A stretch of 64,000 nt of DNA from Leptidea sinapis (GCF_905404315.1 NC_066275.1:6200001-6264000); one strand, 5' to 3'. Counted from the stretch's first letter, positions 10,501-23,296 are shown. The notes: generated by a model not told the origin, from the sequence alone. Made by a program: numbers and translations.

Positions 10501-11630
10501 TTTATTTTACTGTACCCTTGCAGCTAGAAAAACTTTAAAATAAATAGCTTGAACAACAACGTTGAATAATTTGAAAAAGATCTTTGAAGTTTGCGTTAAA
10601 AAAAGAAAATTGTTGTATCCTACAGAGTTGCACAAATATAGATAGTTCAGATTTTTTTTTTAATTTTAACTGATTAATACAAATGAAATAAATGCATTAT
10701 TATAGATAATATGCAGGCGGTTCTTATGAATGCATTCCTTATTCTCACAAAGAAGTCCACTATCTAAAAGATGAAATTCATCACCAAATTCTAAGATGGT
10801 AAAAATATGAGTTTATAATCAAAAGCAGTAACTATAATAAGGCTGTATTAATTACTGGATGGCGCTATTAACATATTCGGTAGGCGTTAACGTGTTCTGT
10901 ATAATAAGCGAATATACAAAGATATCGTTTTTTTAAAATGTAATTTCACACTTAAAATAATTTTTATTTTTATATATGTTTCAATTTGTTTGGTAAACTC
11001 AAAATCTATGTAGTATTTTCATTTTTACCACAAAAACATTTATTAAAATAAAATACTTTTTAAAGGATTCAAACACGTGTAATTGTAGCTGTACAATAGA
11101 TTAACAACCCTACAAATATCACAAAACATCGGGTTTAATAAATAATAATAAATATGTTTTAATATTTTTGTTTACTTTTAAGCAAAAACCTTGCCTTTTT
11201 AATACATATATATAACTACAATAACACCCGCTTCAATCATTTAAAAAGTATTCAACAGATTTATCTTTCTCTAATCTCCAGATTCTCTAAAAGATGTCAT
11301 TAATCAAAGTAACAATACTGAGCATGTCTCGGTACAGTAATGTAAGTACTTATATGTAGTAGACACCCTAACAGTAAAAATTTGCGTGAAAATGATCTTG
11401 TCAAAGCAAATTTGTTTACGGTACATTGCCGTTCTTTCTCATTTTTATTTAACGAACCGAATACAATATTTTTACGTATCAACGGTTTTTCATCTTCGTA
11501 GATTCGAATATTTACCATAATGCTATGTTGCTGCCATGGTAATCAATTCCATTAGGGATTTTCTTATTCAGATTGAGTTCTTGTTACAAATAAGTCGTAA
11601 AATATAAAAAATATCCCAGATATTTCCTGT
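10501..11630. other. Intergenic AT-rich DNA, nothing recognised
   Basis: No open frame with recognisable protein content, no clear repeat and no tRNA-like fold. A 72-codon open frame on the minus strand (11300-11518) has no features and is probably chance. Confidence 0.6.
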
Positions 11631-11930
11631 TTTTTATGACAATAAGGGACGAGACGAACAGGACGTTCAGCTGATGGTAATTGATACGCTCTGCCCATTA
11701 CAATGCAGTGCCGCTCAGGATTTTTGAAAAACCCAAAAATTCTGATCGGCGCTACAAGTCTCCTTGAGACATAAGATGTTAAATCTCATTTGTTCGGTTA
11801 CCTCACTAGCTACGGCGCCCTTTTGACCGAAACACAGTAATGTTTACACATTACTGTTTCACGGCAGAAATAGGCGCAGTTGTGGTACCCATATGTATGG
11901 CATTCTGTGCAAAGTAGCCTCCCACTCGTA
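11631..11930 (+). repeat. Family A interspersed repeat, near full length
   Basis: Same landmark order as the copy at 4403: 'atgacaataagggacgagacga', 'gacgttcagctgatgg', 'cattacaatgcagtgccgctc', 'acataagatgtta', 'ctcactagctacggcgccc', 'cattactgtttcacggcag' and 'aaagtagcctcccactcg'. There is a small deletion in the middle. Confidence 0.75.
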
Positions 11931-11989
11931 AAAATTCTTTCCACATGTTGTATTATGAACTAATTATGTAATATTTTGTATAATTATTT

Positions 11990-12140
11990 TTATGGCAGAG
12001 GAGGTCAAACGAGCGTACCGGTCATCGTATGGTGAGTGATCAGTGGCGCTTTTACTTTCTTTCCACAGGAATCCCACAAGTATAACCTGCCTTAAGGTAT
12101 ACGCTTTTTTTGACGGTATCTATAATCGAGAGGTGGTTAA
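11990..12140 (+). repeat. Family B interspersed repeat, 5' part
   Basis: Starts with the 'ttttatggcagaggaggtcaaacgagcgtaccggtca' region shared, inverted, with 52530-52590. The block 'ccttaaggtatacgctttttttga', a usual continuation of this lepidopteran repeat, follows after a changed middle. Confidence 0.55.
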
Positions 12141-12228
12141 AGATTTGAAAGATATTGCAAGATATCATTTGCGAAAAGAGTCACATCTGTTTACATGAAT
12201 TCGTTTTACCGAATGTTCTGTTTGTAAG

Positions 12229-12639
12229 TACTGAGCTGCGCTCCAACTAGATACCGCAAGCGTAGTCTCAAAGTGCGGAAAATGTTAAAATGCCCAAGTT
12301 GGCGTATTCGAGCCAGTCTCGAACAATGTGTGACGTTGACGTGCCACATGTTAAACTTTGCTAATAATTGAAACTAAAATGCCGGGTTGCGTAGTAAAAC
12401 TTTGTAAAGAGAATACTACAAGAAATAGGAAAGACACTGGGATCACATATCATCAGTAAGTATTTTGTATTCTATTAATTTCAATGTAAAATAACACGAA
12501 GCGTATGTTACAAAATGTGAAAGATGCCATTGAGTGTCAAGATGCCACGCACACAAGCATCTAATAGTTGCTATAATAAAAAACCTATTGTTCTTCGGTT
12601 GTGCGGTATCTAGTTAGCGCAGCGGAGACCAGTCCTTAA
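12229..12639 (+). mobile_element. Non-autonomous DNA transposon carrying a THAP first exon, copy 1
   Basis: One of three copies of about 330-435 bp in the same orientation. The right end (GCGGTATCTAGTTAGCGC.AGCGGAGACC.AGTCCTTAA, 12604-12639) is the inverted complement of the left end (CTGCGCTCCAACTAGATACCGC from 12236), so the copy has terminal inverted repeats. Inside, the ATG at 12379 opens 25 codons resembling the start of a THAP zinc finger (Cys4, Cys9, then DTGITYH). They run directly into GTAAGT at 12456, a good splice donor, with a stop just after if unspliced. The likely parent is a P-element-like or other THAP transposase gene from which the other exons were lost. Confidence 0.65.
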
Positions 12640-13384
12640 TCATAATTAATAATAAATATAATTTAATAAGTACTGACATTATAATTAATTCCCACCTGTT
12701 TTATGACTAATTGTAAAAGGCAAGAGCCGAGGCGGTTGCTAGTATTGCTACATACAAGTTAGGTTGAGATTTGTAGAGCGTACTTACACTTTGCTCAGAC
12801 TTTACTTACGTAAAGCTTAGCTGAGTGTAAGCTTATCATAATCTTTGATTTCGTTCTTATAATCATTTGACACCTGAATTTATGCTGAGCTTTAGCTATG
12901 ACAGCCAAATGAAAAAGTAAAGTATGAGCAAAGTTTCAGTACGATCTATTGATGTCAGCCTTAGTCTTAGTGTTGCCGACTGACGAGCCAATTGGAGCTA
13001 GCATCGCAACTAGCGCAAAAAAATAATGCTGGGAGAGTTTCTTTCGCCTCTTCTTCTCTCTCAGGGTGCCATTTGTTTCCGACGCTAGTAGTGTTAGTAT
13101 CTACTATATAAGAAATGACATCAAAAAGAATTCTAACGCATTACCTAAAATATAATATCATTTTTCTTCTATTTTTTTTAATAAATTAAAAAGGGCATTC
13201 GTTTAACAAAAAGTAAAGGCAATTGTATCCATAATATGTGGGTAACACTAAAAATGTTTAGAACTGGCCAGTTAGAAACATTGCTAATGAAAACTTTTTT
13301 TGAATTTCAATTTTATAACTCCTTGTAACCTAATGTAGTATATTGCATTCATTTGTACTTTGTTTTTGTGAATTGGCGGCAAAT
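12640..13384. other. Intergenic DNA, nothing recognised
   Basis: Non-coding, AT-rich. I see no reading frame or repeat landmark that recurs elsewhere in the window. Confidence 0.5.
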
Positions 13385-14140
13385 CTAAAACTCTTATTAC
13401 ATGTGAAAATTTTCGGTCAATAATTTATTATGATTATCGTTATGGGCTTACTCACCAACAAAGCTATGATAGGCTGCGATTAGCATTTCTTAATGAAGCC
13501 CCATCTCGTGCCACTATTTACAATTGGTTTAACGAGATAAAGCGTGGACGTAGCAATCTCAATGATGATCCGCGTGAGGGACGTCCTTTAACAGCAACTA
13601 CTGAAGATAACATCAGTGCTGTGCGACGTGCATGATAGAGGAAGAAAAGAGAGTGACCAATCAGCACATACGGGCAAGCCTAGGCATTGGTATGAATCAA
13701 GTTCAAAAAGTATTACACGAACATTTAGGCGTCAGGAAGCTTTGTACCAGATGGATTCCATGGAGAATTAAAGTATGGACTTTAACCGACGACCAGAAAC
13801 ACCTTCGCATGGACTGGTGTCGCGAAATGTTAGATAATTTCAACGGCAGTGACTCAAATGCTGTATTTGACATCATCACAGGTGATATAAGCTGGATATA
13901 TTGCTACGAACCCGAAACCAAAAGACAATCAGCTCAGTGGGTGTTTCCTTTCGAGGATCGGCCAACTAAGGATAAGAAAGAAAGAATTCGAGGAAAAAAT
14001 ATATTGCCTCATTCTTTGGTCTGAAAGGTCACTTCGCAACGGTTGTGTTAGAATATGGAAGGACAGTTACTGCAGACTGGTATGCCAATGGCTGTTTGCC
14101 TGTTTTTTCTTGAAAAAAATTCGACAGCAGCGCCCTCGAA
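13385..14140 (+). pseudogene. mariner transposase, decayed
   Basis: The N-terminal helix-turn-helix part reads YGLTHQQSYDRLRLAFLNE, then TIYNWFNEIKRGR and DDPREGRP. After a frame change at about 13630 comes an open stretch 13632-14024 with RVTNQHIRASLGIG, WCREML and GDISWIYCYEPETKRQSAQW, the region of the first catalytic Asp. Another shift leads to ASFFGLKGHFATVVLEYGRTV and W.ANGCLP. The following region (14100-14180) has lost the HHDNAR-like motif with the second Asp, reading only IRQQRPRSRILLHFHF. At least two frameshifts and the missing Asp mean it cannot make active transposase. It is the best preserved mariner in the window. Confidence 0.88.
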
Positions 14141-14431
14141 GCAGGATCCTCCTTCATTTTCATTTTCTAAACATTTTCTGTGTAACCTGGGTATAAGGGG
14201 TGATTTGAGAATTGATATAATATATAGTATCATTTTCAAAAGTTCTTCTCAATTCTCTCACGAATATATTAAACATGTTTTATTTTACTAAATTTAAAAA
14301 TGTAATGTGTCACTTAATGGTTCAGAAATCTGATAATTATCTAGTTGTTGTAAAATAACTGGAGTGTGCCAACTTTAAAACAAAATGAGTTGATAAGTAT
14401 CCACAGAGAGTTCGCGACTATCTTTAATGAG

Positions 14432-14515
14432 TGCAAATTCAAATTCAAAATTCAAATTCAAATATTTTTATTCAAAATAGGATTTATTATCACTTATTGA
14501 ACGTCAAAATCTACG
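14432..14515 (-). mobile_element. LINE 3'-terminal fragment
   Basis: The block 'aaattcaaat.tttttattcaaaataggattta..atcacttattgaacgtcaaaatcta' is almost identical to 34862-34924, the very 3' end of the LINE at 34861-37694. A few copies of AAATTC precede it. Only the terminal 80 bp are present. Confidence 0.7.
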
Positions 14516-14639
14516 TTTATCTAAGTTAATCTAAGTTTTCCTTAATTTACATTTATTGCAATTTGAGTATTGTTTTAATATTACTTCTTTTTCTAAAATT
14601 AATCTTGTAAAAAAGATCTTCTGTAAAAGTATCTGAGGT

Positions 14640-17600
14640 CAAATTTACACTTATCAGATTTATAGATGGAGAAAATTTATTATTCACTGCGTTAAATCTA
14701 AAAAAAGCTTTATACAATTTGACTTCTTACATTCGTTATGTCTTGGCATTAAGGTTTTGGTTCGCCTATTAATAATACGGCTGTTTATTTAAGAAAAGAA
14801 GAAAGCTGGCGAATTTTATGCGCTAGGATTGATTCGGTCGATCGATCGATCTGAGATGAGAGAACTTAGATTCGATCTAAACTGCTCAATTAAAAATATA
14901 TTCATCACGATATATTTGGAAAAATAAGGTTGCGGGGGCGTTAGTACTTAATATATAGATCATCAGAAATACCTTTTTGATTTATTATTATTATTTCTTT
15001 TCTTCTTAGTAGGCTTAGTAGGCTAGTGCTGTATATAGTTTACTGTACGTAAAAAATTTTCGTTTAAAAAATTGTTACCGTTAATCCATAGGTTATCCCG
15101 GGGCAGATGGTTATAGACGGACCATCTACCCTGGGATAGAATAACGATACTGTTTTCCATGACGGCAGACTATTCGTTTCCATTCGTAAAATCTATCTGA
15201 TGCGTAGCGGTATCATTTGCCCATAAGAGTGATAATATAGTCCGAGTCATAAAACATCACAAAAAGATCGCGTCAAATTAAATGATATGACCTCGATCAC
15301 GTAGTGCTGCGCCCGTCACCCTTGCACGGAGTCTAGTGTGAGAATAATTTGAATAACAATAACTCTATCAACCATTTATATATGACACACGTATAAAATT
15401 GATTCCATAATCAGCGAAGCTCGATAAAGCGTAAAATAGACGCGAGAGATTGAACGCCTATTAATATAAAGCTAAAGTGTTCTCTTCACCTTGATATGAT
15501 ATCAAAGCTAACGGCGGAAGATTTTATGGGTGACTTGTAACACACAAAATTCTTTGTGGTGCTTTATTATATTATTGTCACTTATAAACTTTGCGTTGCA
15601 TATATCAAGCTGTAAAGTTTTGATTTAAAAGAACGGCAATGAGTTTCTTGCCAATTCTTTACATTAAAGCTCAACCATATCCGAAGTATGGCTGCCGCCA
15701 AAAATGGAAATACATATATTTGTGATAATATTTCTTAGATGAATATTTTGTATTGCTTTGAGCCTTTATTTATAGATTTTATTGTTATTTTTAAGACTAA
15801 TACCTGCGCCGATACTGGTTCTATTGCGCTCATCTTTCCATTATGTTCATCAAAGAAAATATGCGCTCCGTATGCTTATAAAATATAGTAGTTTCGCTTA
15901 CTACATTATATTGCTGACATAATAATTTGGCAACCGTAATCTTAAATTTTCGTAACATCTAAAATACGAATTTTAGGGATTTTTTTCTACATACACACAA
16001 CCTGTGAATTGAGTTTGATTGGGTGATGTTTCCAGGTGAGTAACACAAAAATACTTTTTTTAATTTAAAATTTCGATTGAATTTCATCAATACCTAGGAT
16101 GATGATCAACTAGATTTGCCATGCGAATACACCCACCTGCAAGGGAAAGACAACCCTATAACCTTGATAAATTAAAAAGCAGCCGAACGTAGAGGAGAAG
16201 CTTGGCTTTTAGAGAATAATAAAATGAACTTATTTTTAATAATATGATTTTTATAATTCGTATGGTGATTATACTTAATATAGTATTTCTAATGATGTGG
16301 GATCTGTATTAAGTATGCTAGCTTACTCTGTCAGTAGGTATTATGACAAATCACGGAATAATAAATAAAAATCGTACGTATGTAGTATATAACATATAGT
16401 CATGCTTCTTAAGATGAGTTATATGCAACGATCGAGTACACTTAATTCTGCCTCTTAAATAACGACCACAACCGACGTTTTAGTCGCAAGTGAAGGTTAA
16501 ATAGCAAATAAAACAGAGACTGCAAACAGACTCAAAAATTATTTTCATCTTTTTTATTCTAAAAGTATTTGTAGATATGTTGTGATCTCGTTCATGTACG
16601 ATATTTATATTTCTTTGTTATATCCAGGAATATACTTTATCCTTGGAATATACTTCATCAAATTCAACCTTCATCTATATACTGATGCCTTGCGTTATTT
16701 TGTTCATATTTTTTTTAGTACGAATTGTTTCATTTTTTTGAATAGATTCTTCAGCTAAATTTGTAAAGCCTTTTGATTATGAAAAATAAAATAACAATAA
16801 TTTGCGTAACTGTTAATTACTGTAATGAACAATGTTCATTAACAAAGGAAATAATTCAATTTCACGATGAATAAAGTGCACTGTTAACTCGGCAATGGAA
16901 ATCCACTGTTGTTTCAACCGTTTCATAAAATTAGATTTCGGAGCACTAACAATCGTATAAAGCACTAGTATTTTATAACAATTGTTTTTATAAAAGTCCC
17001 TACAAATTGGACTACTTTATACTTTAACTCCAAATTAATTGATAAAGTCTTAGTATATTTCTTCACTGGAAGTCTAGTCTGTGTTTAAATGTACTGCATC
17101 TCAAAAGCCATTATTAAATGCATACCTATGTTATTGGTTTTTGTTTAAAAGAATAATTTTATTTGTAGGATAGCTTTCACTCTTACTATCTACATTTAAA
17201 TTCACATTATTTGTTTCGTTATAAAGAAGGGTGATATAAAGTTATTTGTTGGATGATTTAAATTGAAATGAATTATAAATTAAGGGTTATATATCTCATA
17301 TTAAATCAAAGAAAACCATAGGATTTTTAATACTAGCCTTATGGGCTCATTTATAAGCAAAAGTTATATGATACAATAAATTTAAGTATTCCACTATGAA
17401 TCTGGCTATCTAAAACTTTTTAATTCCCACAGCGTTACTGATTAACTCATAAACAAAATTAAACAAAAAAATAACCCCAAGTAATGTAGCGCCTGATCAT
17501 ACTTTCCAGCAAAATACTTTCCGTAAAAATAACATTTTAACAGGCACAAACCGTTTATATGGTTTTTTTCTTTTTTTTGTGGTTTAGTCAAAGATGTGAC

Positions 17601-19069
17601 TATGTAACTTAAACAATTCCTTAATTACAACATATAAAAACCATAAAGAACTACATATAACCAAAAAAATACTTATTGTATATAATTATCAACGCATGTT
17701 AACGAGTGACCGCGGCCCTTGATAGTAGAGTGGCTAGTAAACTATTACATATACCCACATTCTAATTATTCCTAAGGAGGTTCAGCCGCTCTGAGTCGTT
17801 CCGTACACATTCAATCAAAAAATGGAAAACATTATCGAATCTTGTGTCTCCACAATATTTTCATCAAATTTTTAATTTATTTAATGGAATTAACTGGATT
17901 TAATTGGATGGTATTAACATTAATTGTTAATGATAAAAATTCAAATAAATTTAAATACACAAAAAAGTATATCTATAAGAATAACACTTCCGTATTTCAT
18001 ATTAATCACATACGCCATGCCGAGAAAAAACTTGTCAAAGATAACAGAGAAATAAAGAAAACTGGTATTTCAAAATATCTATGGAGTGTTAACTATAACC
18101 AACAGCAAGCATCGATAACCTACAAATATGACTTAAGGCTAAGTGTTACAGGATACAGTGTTCATAGCTGTAAGTGCTATATTTTCACAACAAAAAATGT
18201 CCAAAAACACCTTGTGTGCATGTTTACTCGTACCCTTCGCATTTATATAATAAGATGGTAGTATAAATTGTTAAATTCGCAGACGCTCAATAATTGAATT
18301 AATAATTTATCCGTCATGGTTCAATGTAAAATGATAACTAACTCTCATGGTAAATTATTCGTCATTACTTATATTTTGATGCGTTCTCTCAGTAGGATAC
18401 ATTTGTGTCGGACCAGATGTTATGTCGGGGCTTCAAGCCAACTTTACTGTCTTATTTCTATATAATAACGAACATTCGAGTCATGAAATGCTTTATTGAA
18501 TATCCCCAGTTTGTGCAAACATGTGTTATTTGTTCCAGTTGGAAAGAATATTTCCTATTTTATTTATCTTGTTACAACAAGTGTATCGAAGATTAGTATT
18601 GGTAGGGACCAAAAAATGCTCAACTCGGCTAAAGAAGTGTTCATTCCAAAAATGATTTAGTATGTTGAACTAAAGAAAAGACTTTTAGTGTTACATAAAG
18701 TAATTTTATTTCCAAATTTAAATAATTGAATTCGTGTCACAGTTATAATTGTTACATCCGATACATGCTTGTGTACGTTATGGTAAATTGTATGCAAATT
18801 TCCTCATCTATTAAGGCTTTGTACACCCGTGTTTCACATACATTAGCATCATGAAATTGACCGTGCAGTCGTGTCGTGTCGTAGTATTCTGCGCTATCAG
18901 ATACATTTTTATAACATACACATATAAATGTCCGCTGATATTTTCTACTTTCTATTTTATAATTACATAATTGATTTACCTTTATTTAAAAATTTCTTCT
19001 TTTTAAATAATATAATTAATAAAGTGTAAATAATCTTTACACAAATTAATTATTTGTAACCAAATTAAT
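14640..19069. other. Long intergenic stretch, one hairpin, otherwise nothing recognised
   Basis: About 4.4 kb of AT-rich DNA. A 139-codon open frame at 17842-18261 (+) is Lys/Ile/Asn/Tyr-rich, has no domain, signal or repeat character, and is probably chance in AT-rich sequence. The inverted repeat at 15092-15146 is listed separately. Confidence 0.6.
15092..15146. repeat. Imperfect hairpin
   Basis: GTTATCCCGGGGCAGATGGT (15092-15111) faces the complement of ACCATCTACCCTGGGATAGAATAAC (15121-15145) across a 9-nt loop. The right arm has a few extra bases. It may be a small foldback element. No other copy was seen. Confidence 0.6.
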
Positions 19070-19170
19070 AAACGATGCGGGGCTCGCCAACCGTTCAAAT
19101 GACGCATGGATCATAAATCTTGATATGTCTTGTTCAACTCTCAGGTTATGGCTTCATCTATAGGATCTAC
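19070..19170 (-). repeat. tRNA-derived repeat, internally deleted
   Basis: Contains 'aacgatgcggggctcg', 'ccaaccgttc.aa.tgacg' and 'gttcaactctcaggttatggcttcatc', the ends and upstream flank of the tRNA-like repeat at 49448-49575 and 62225-62375. The D arm and anticodon region are deleted. Confidence 0.65.
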
Positions 19171-19254
19171 TTAACAGTTGATAACCAGCTTAACCCCAAT
19201 AATTGCATATTAGGAAATTGACTTGAGATGTCGCTCTTGCAATTCTAAGCAGAT

Positions 19255-19360
19255 TGATATTTTTAAGAGGAAACCATCACTTGATGTTAAGTGATCATCG
19301 CCGCCCTCATTCTCTAGCAACATCAAAGGAATCACAGGAGCGTTGCCGGCCAACATAATT
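19255..19360 (+). repeat. Family B interspersed repeat, fragment
   Basis: 'cacttgatgttaagtgatcatcgccgccc', 'attctctagcaacatcaaaggaatcacaggagcgttgccggcc' match the other family B copies (2165 and, inverted, 52455). Confidence 0.65.
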
Positions 19361-19367
19361 ATAACTA

Positions 19368-19440
19368 TAATAATCATCATTATCATCAGCCGGAAGACGT
19401 CCACTGCTGGACAAAGGCCTCCCCTAAAGATTTCCACTTC
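19368..19440 (-). mobile_element. RTE-clade LINE 3' end
   Basis: 'atcatcattatcatcagccggaagacgtccactgctggacaaaggcctcccc.aaagat' is the 3' tail I know from insect RTE-type LINEs, here as the complement of the element's 3' end. The corresponding tail, more diverged, is at 25618-25670, next to RTE coding sequence. Confidence 0.65.
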
Positions 19441-19949
19441 ACTTCTAACTATTATAATAAAAGATAATTAAAGACCAAAGATTTCGTAAATTATTTATGT
19501 AATGCTAGATTCCTAACAATACTCAATTCTGGTTTATAATTAAAATTTCATCTAAAGCTAAGATAGATCCCGCATCCACGACTGCTGTTATGATTTTCAT
19601 CAACGATTAAAACTTGTTCTCAAAGTAACGCTCCGCTCTAATTTCAGTGCGCTTATAGATAGTGAAAACATTTATGATATTAGATATCTAATTAACTTTG
19701 ATAGCGTAACAAAATTTATTCGTAGCTGATAAAAATATCCAAACATCTTACAATTTTGTATAATTCTAGTCTAATTCCTAATAGCAATTTTTTTAATTCA
19801 ATACTAATCCTAAATTGGTAAACTGGGTTTGATATTTTAATCCATTTACTGCTTTTGGTATTACGGTCAACGATCTACGAACGTTTTTAATCTCTTTATC
19901 AATCCATCAATGACATTGGATGGATTGACAAAGAGATGGATGTGTAATC

Positions 19950-20165
19950 ATTACTGGTATTTCAGGCTGAAGGGCGCCGTAGCTATTGAAATTACTGGGC
20001 AAATGAGACTTAACATCTTATGTCTCAATGTGACGAGCGCAGTTGTAGTGCGTATCAGAATTTTTGGGGTTTTCAATAATCCTGAGCGGCACTGCATTTG
20101 CGGGCAGGGCGTAGCAATTACCATCAGCTGAACGTCCTGATCGTTTCGTCCCTTATTTTCATAAA
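19950..20165 (-). repeat. Family A interspersed repeat, partial
   Basis: Inverted relative to the copy at 4403. Contains 'gctgaagggcgccgtagct', 'gaaattactgggcaaatgagacttaacatcttatgtctca', 'cctgagcggcactgca' and 'ccatcagctgaacgtcctgatcg.tcgtcccttattttcat'. The end that carries the GGAGGCTCC block is missing. Confidence 0.75.
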
Positions 20166-20449
20166 AAACTGTATATTAAGATTTATTTTCTACGAAGCGT
20201 TTTGACTGATTTACAACTGACATAAAATCTCGCTTTTGAATAATAAATTAAAGATTGCATAAAAAGCGGTTATAAATCGTGTTATTATGATAATTTTCTG
20301 ATTAGCCTCATGTAGGAGAGTTTATAAAAGTGCATTAATATGACAATGCCTCTGGTACTAACCTTGTAAGTATTATCGATTCCTGATTTTTCAAGTTTAC
20401 AAAACTGAAATCAACAGCAGACTACAACTCATGTACCTACTATACTAGC

Positions 20450-20623
20450 GGAACGCTATGATGGCCGTTTTGACATATTGTAATAGTGATGTGAATTGTC
20501 AATTTATTCTCGAAAATTGACAATTGACAATAAAGAACAGTGATTTGCTCCTTCAATGTAATTATTAATTAATACGAATCTTCATGAGTGCACAAACGTC
20601 AAAACGACCATCATAGCGTGCCG
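20450..20623. mobile_element. Short TIR element (MITE-like)
   Basis: The left end GGAACGCTATGATGG.CGTTTTGAC (20450-20474) is the inverted complement, with few changes, of GTCAAAACG.CCATCATAGCGTGCC (20599-20622). The whole unit is about 174 bp with no coding sequence. The interior also has a smaller inverted repeat (gtcaattt..aaattgac, about 20499-20528). No clear target-site duplication. Confidence 0.65.
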
Positions 20624-20970
20624 TACGTATAAAATAAACAGGTCTTTTGATGCCGACATCAATATAATGTCGAATGATGTAAGTAGGTACCTTTCGTTTA
20701 TATCTAGAAGAGAGATACTAAGAAAATATGTGAAACTACACGCGACCTTATGAGGTCGCGTCACCGACATTCTCATCACTGGCGATAAATAAGTAATTTA
20801 AAAATTAATATATAATGGGACATTGATCACGTTATATAAGAACATGTTATAACACTACCGCGTGATTACAGTACTTATAATTAAAATCCTCGATTCCTTC
20901 CTTCGTGTGTATGTTGATTAATAATCCTGGTGATACAAAATACGAACGTGAAAATCACATTCAAATGTCG

Positions 20971-21028
<58 letters not shown>
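20971..21028. repeat. (TA)n microsatellite
   Basis: About 29 uninterrupted TA units after TCAAATGTCGT. Confidence 0.98.
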
Positions 21029-21031
<3 letters not shown>

Positions 21032-23296
21032 TACACACAGGCGAATATAAACCGAATAAGAAGCAGTAAATTTTCTTCAGTATTTGTTAATTGGAAAACT
21101 CCGATGTGCGTGCATTTTTCCGTCCATTTCCTACATTCTCGCTGTCAGGATGCTCCACTTTGGAGGAAATAAACCTTTGATAGTGGGACAGTGTCACTCG
21201 GACACATTCCCGGGTATATTGGTAGAAGTTCAAAAAAATCTCTTATTAGCAATCGTTACTTCACTCTTCATTATTTATTAAAAAAAACAATATATAATAT
21301 GAAACATGTAAAGTAATCCTTACTGTTAATAATAATAATAAGAAACATGTTATTTTTCGATTAATTAGTGTAATTAACGCCTACGCTTGAATTTGTTATA
21401 AAAGTGTTGTTTGTAAGTTGTTAGGTGTCATTAGATAACTTTATTAATAAGTACTCGACGAGCTGTATTTTTGTCACAACTTTAACCATCACATTTATAA
21501 CATAAACCGTTTTGCTAAAGTTTCCTTACAATTTAAGTAACTACCAATTACAAACATATATTTAATGGAGATATTTTGTGTATTGAACGCTGCATTAACT
21601 CGTGATACAGTAAACATATTAAGTTATATAAATTTTATTCTGAATTCGAGTAAGCATATATCATACGAATTTGTTAAAAGCGCTGTGCCCACTTCTGCAA
21701 TGTGACAGCAATTTAATTAACTAATCTGAAAGTTGTGTGTAAAATCTGTTGCATAAACATGCCATTAGCATTACAAAGTAATATTATTAAGTAGCGTCCA
21801 TTTGTGTGTCGTGGTGTGACTATAAAACCACCATGTGACATAGAAATCAAATACACTTTTGGGTGTATCCCATATGGATAAAATATTATTAAACTTGTAG
21901 CACATACGTCGTCACGAAGGTCGTGATATTGGAATCAAAATATATCATTTTTCATTAATACAGCGTTATTCGATTCGATGAGTTTCTCCAATCACCCGGT
22001 ACGTCGAGCAAATACAATAATAACGTCACTATTAATGGTATTAAACAAAGGAATAAAAAAACCTTTCGGATATGACGTTAGTCCAAGTTCGATACAAGCA
22101 TGGTAAAATGAATAATCAAGATTCCTGTCAGTAGTTCACGTAAATTGGCTCGGGTAGAAAGGCCGAGGCTTAATAGGTTCTTTCAAACAAAATGTAGGCC
22201 CAGCCAGTCCAATTTAACCTTCCGCAATATATCGGTAACGGTGTTGGGTAAATGAATGATCTAATTTTGCAGGCTGAGAGCGTATTATTGTTTATAATTA
22301 ATAATTGTTGAAGATATTTGATGCAATCAAAACAGTATCATTCCAATTGGGGTCTTTTTTCGATATTTCTTACTCAGAACGTTTTATTTGCGTTTACATA
22401 TATTCATCCCTACGAAGGTTGTACCGGATATGCCTTTCATACGATGAGACTATCATTTTCGATGTATTTATTTCACTGTAAAATTGAGTCATTTATGAAA
22501 AAAAAAAAGCTTTTAATATATTTTGTGTTCTCTATTTCGACAAAAAATTCATGGTGAGCTTGAAGTCGAAAACGAGGAGTGTAATTTTTATTTTATTTTC
22601 AACCGACTTCAAAAACAGAAGATCAGAAAAACGTCTCCATGTTTATTTATTTATTTAGTGTGTATGTGTTACTTCTTTGTCAACTGCAAAGGGATTTTAA
22701 TGATTCTGTACTTGATGAGTAGTAAGTAGCTCAGGGGCGATTTTCCATGTAAGAATATCGATTTATGAAGAATTAATAGAATAACAATTCAAATATCATA
22801 TTTATTCAAAATAAGATTACAAATTTCATTGTTTAAGTTTCATTAAAACTAATTGATCGTAAATTAAAAATTGCTACAAAGTACAAACACTTTAATTAGA
22901 TAACTTAACAGCTCTCGGAAAAATTATCAAAACTCTAAGGTTGTTATTTGAAAAACAATTTCTGAACACTTAGAGTGCTCTATCTGGAGTTTAATTGTGC
23001 TCAAGGTTCGCAAGCGAGATTAACTCCTTTCTTTTATATTTTCTTCCACGAAATTAGTACACTCACCGCCTTGAAAAATGAGAAGCGCTGCATATTTTTA
23101 AAATTTGCTTAGCTACCGTAAATTGAATTTTCTATTTAACAATTGTTTGTTCATTTACTGTTAGCTAGTTTGGCTACGCTTGTCTGTGGTTATCATATTA
23201 GATAAAAATAAAATAGACTTTTTTCCTTACTGAGTCACAGAACTTTTAATTCAAGTTAAGCATAATTATATATTATATACTTAGTTTTAGGAATGG
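21029..23296. other. Intergenic DNA, little recognised
   Basis: No gene. A weak match to the LINE 3' block ('tttattcaaaata.gattacaaat') occurs at about 22795-22830, and 'ttcaaccgacttcaaaaac' at 22598-22616 resembles the repeat block at 50065-50110. The open frames here (for example 22318-22557) are AT-rich and featureless. Confidence 0.5.

Noticed and set aside
17842..18261. 139-codon open frame on the + strand
   Set aside because: The composition follows the local AT bias (Lys, Ile, Asn, Tyr), there is no signal peptide, domain or repeat, and no supporting splice or polyadenylation context.
20930..21172. 80-codon frame with a run of Tyr-Ile
   Set aside because: Created by the (TA)n microsatellite.
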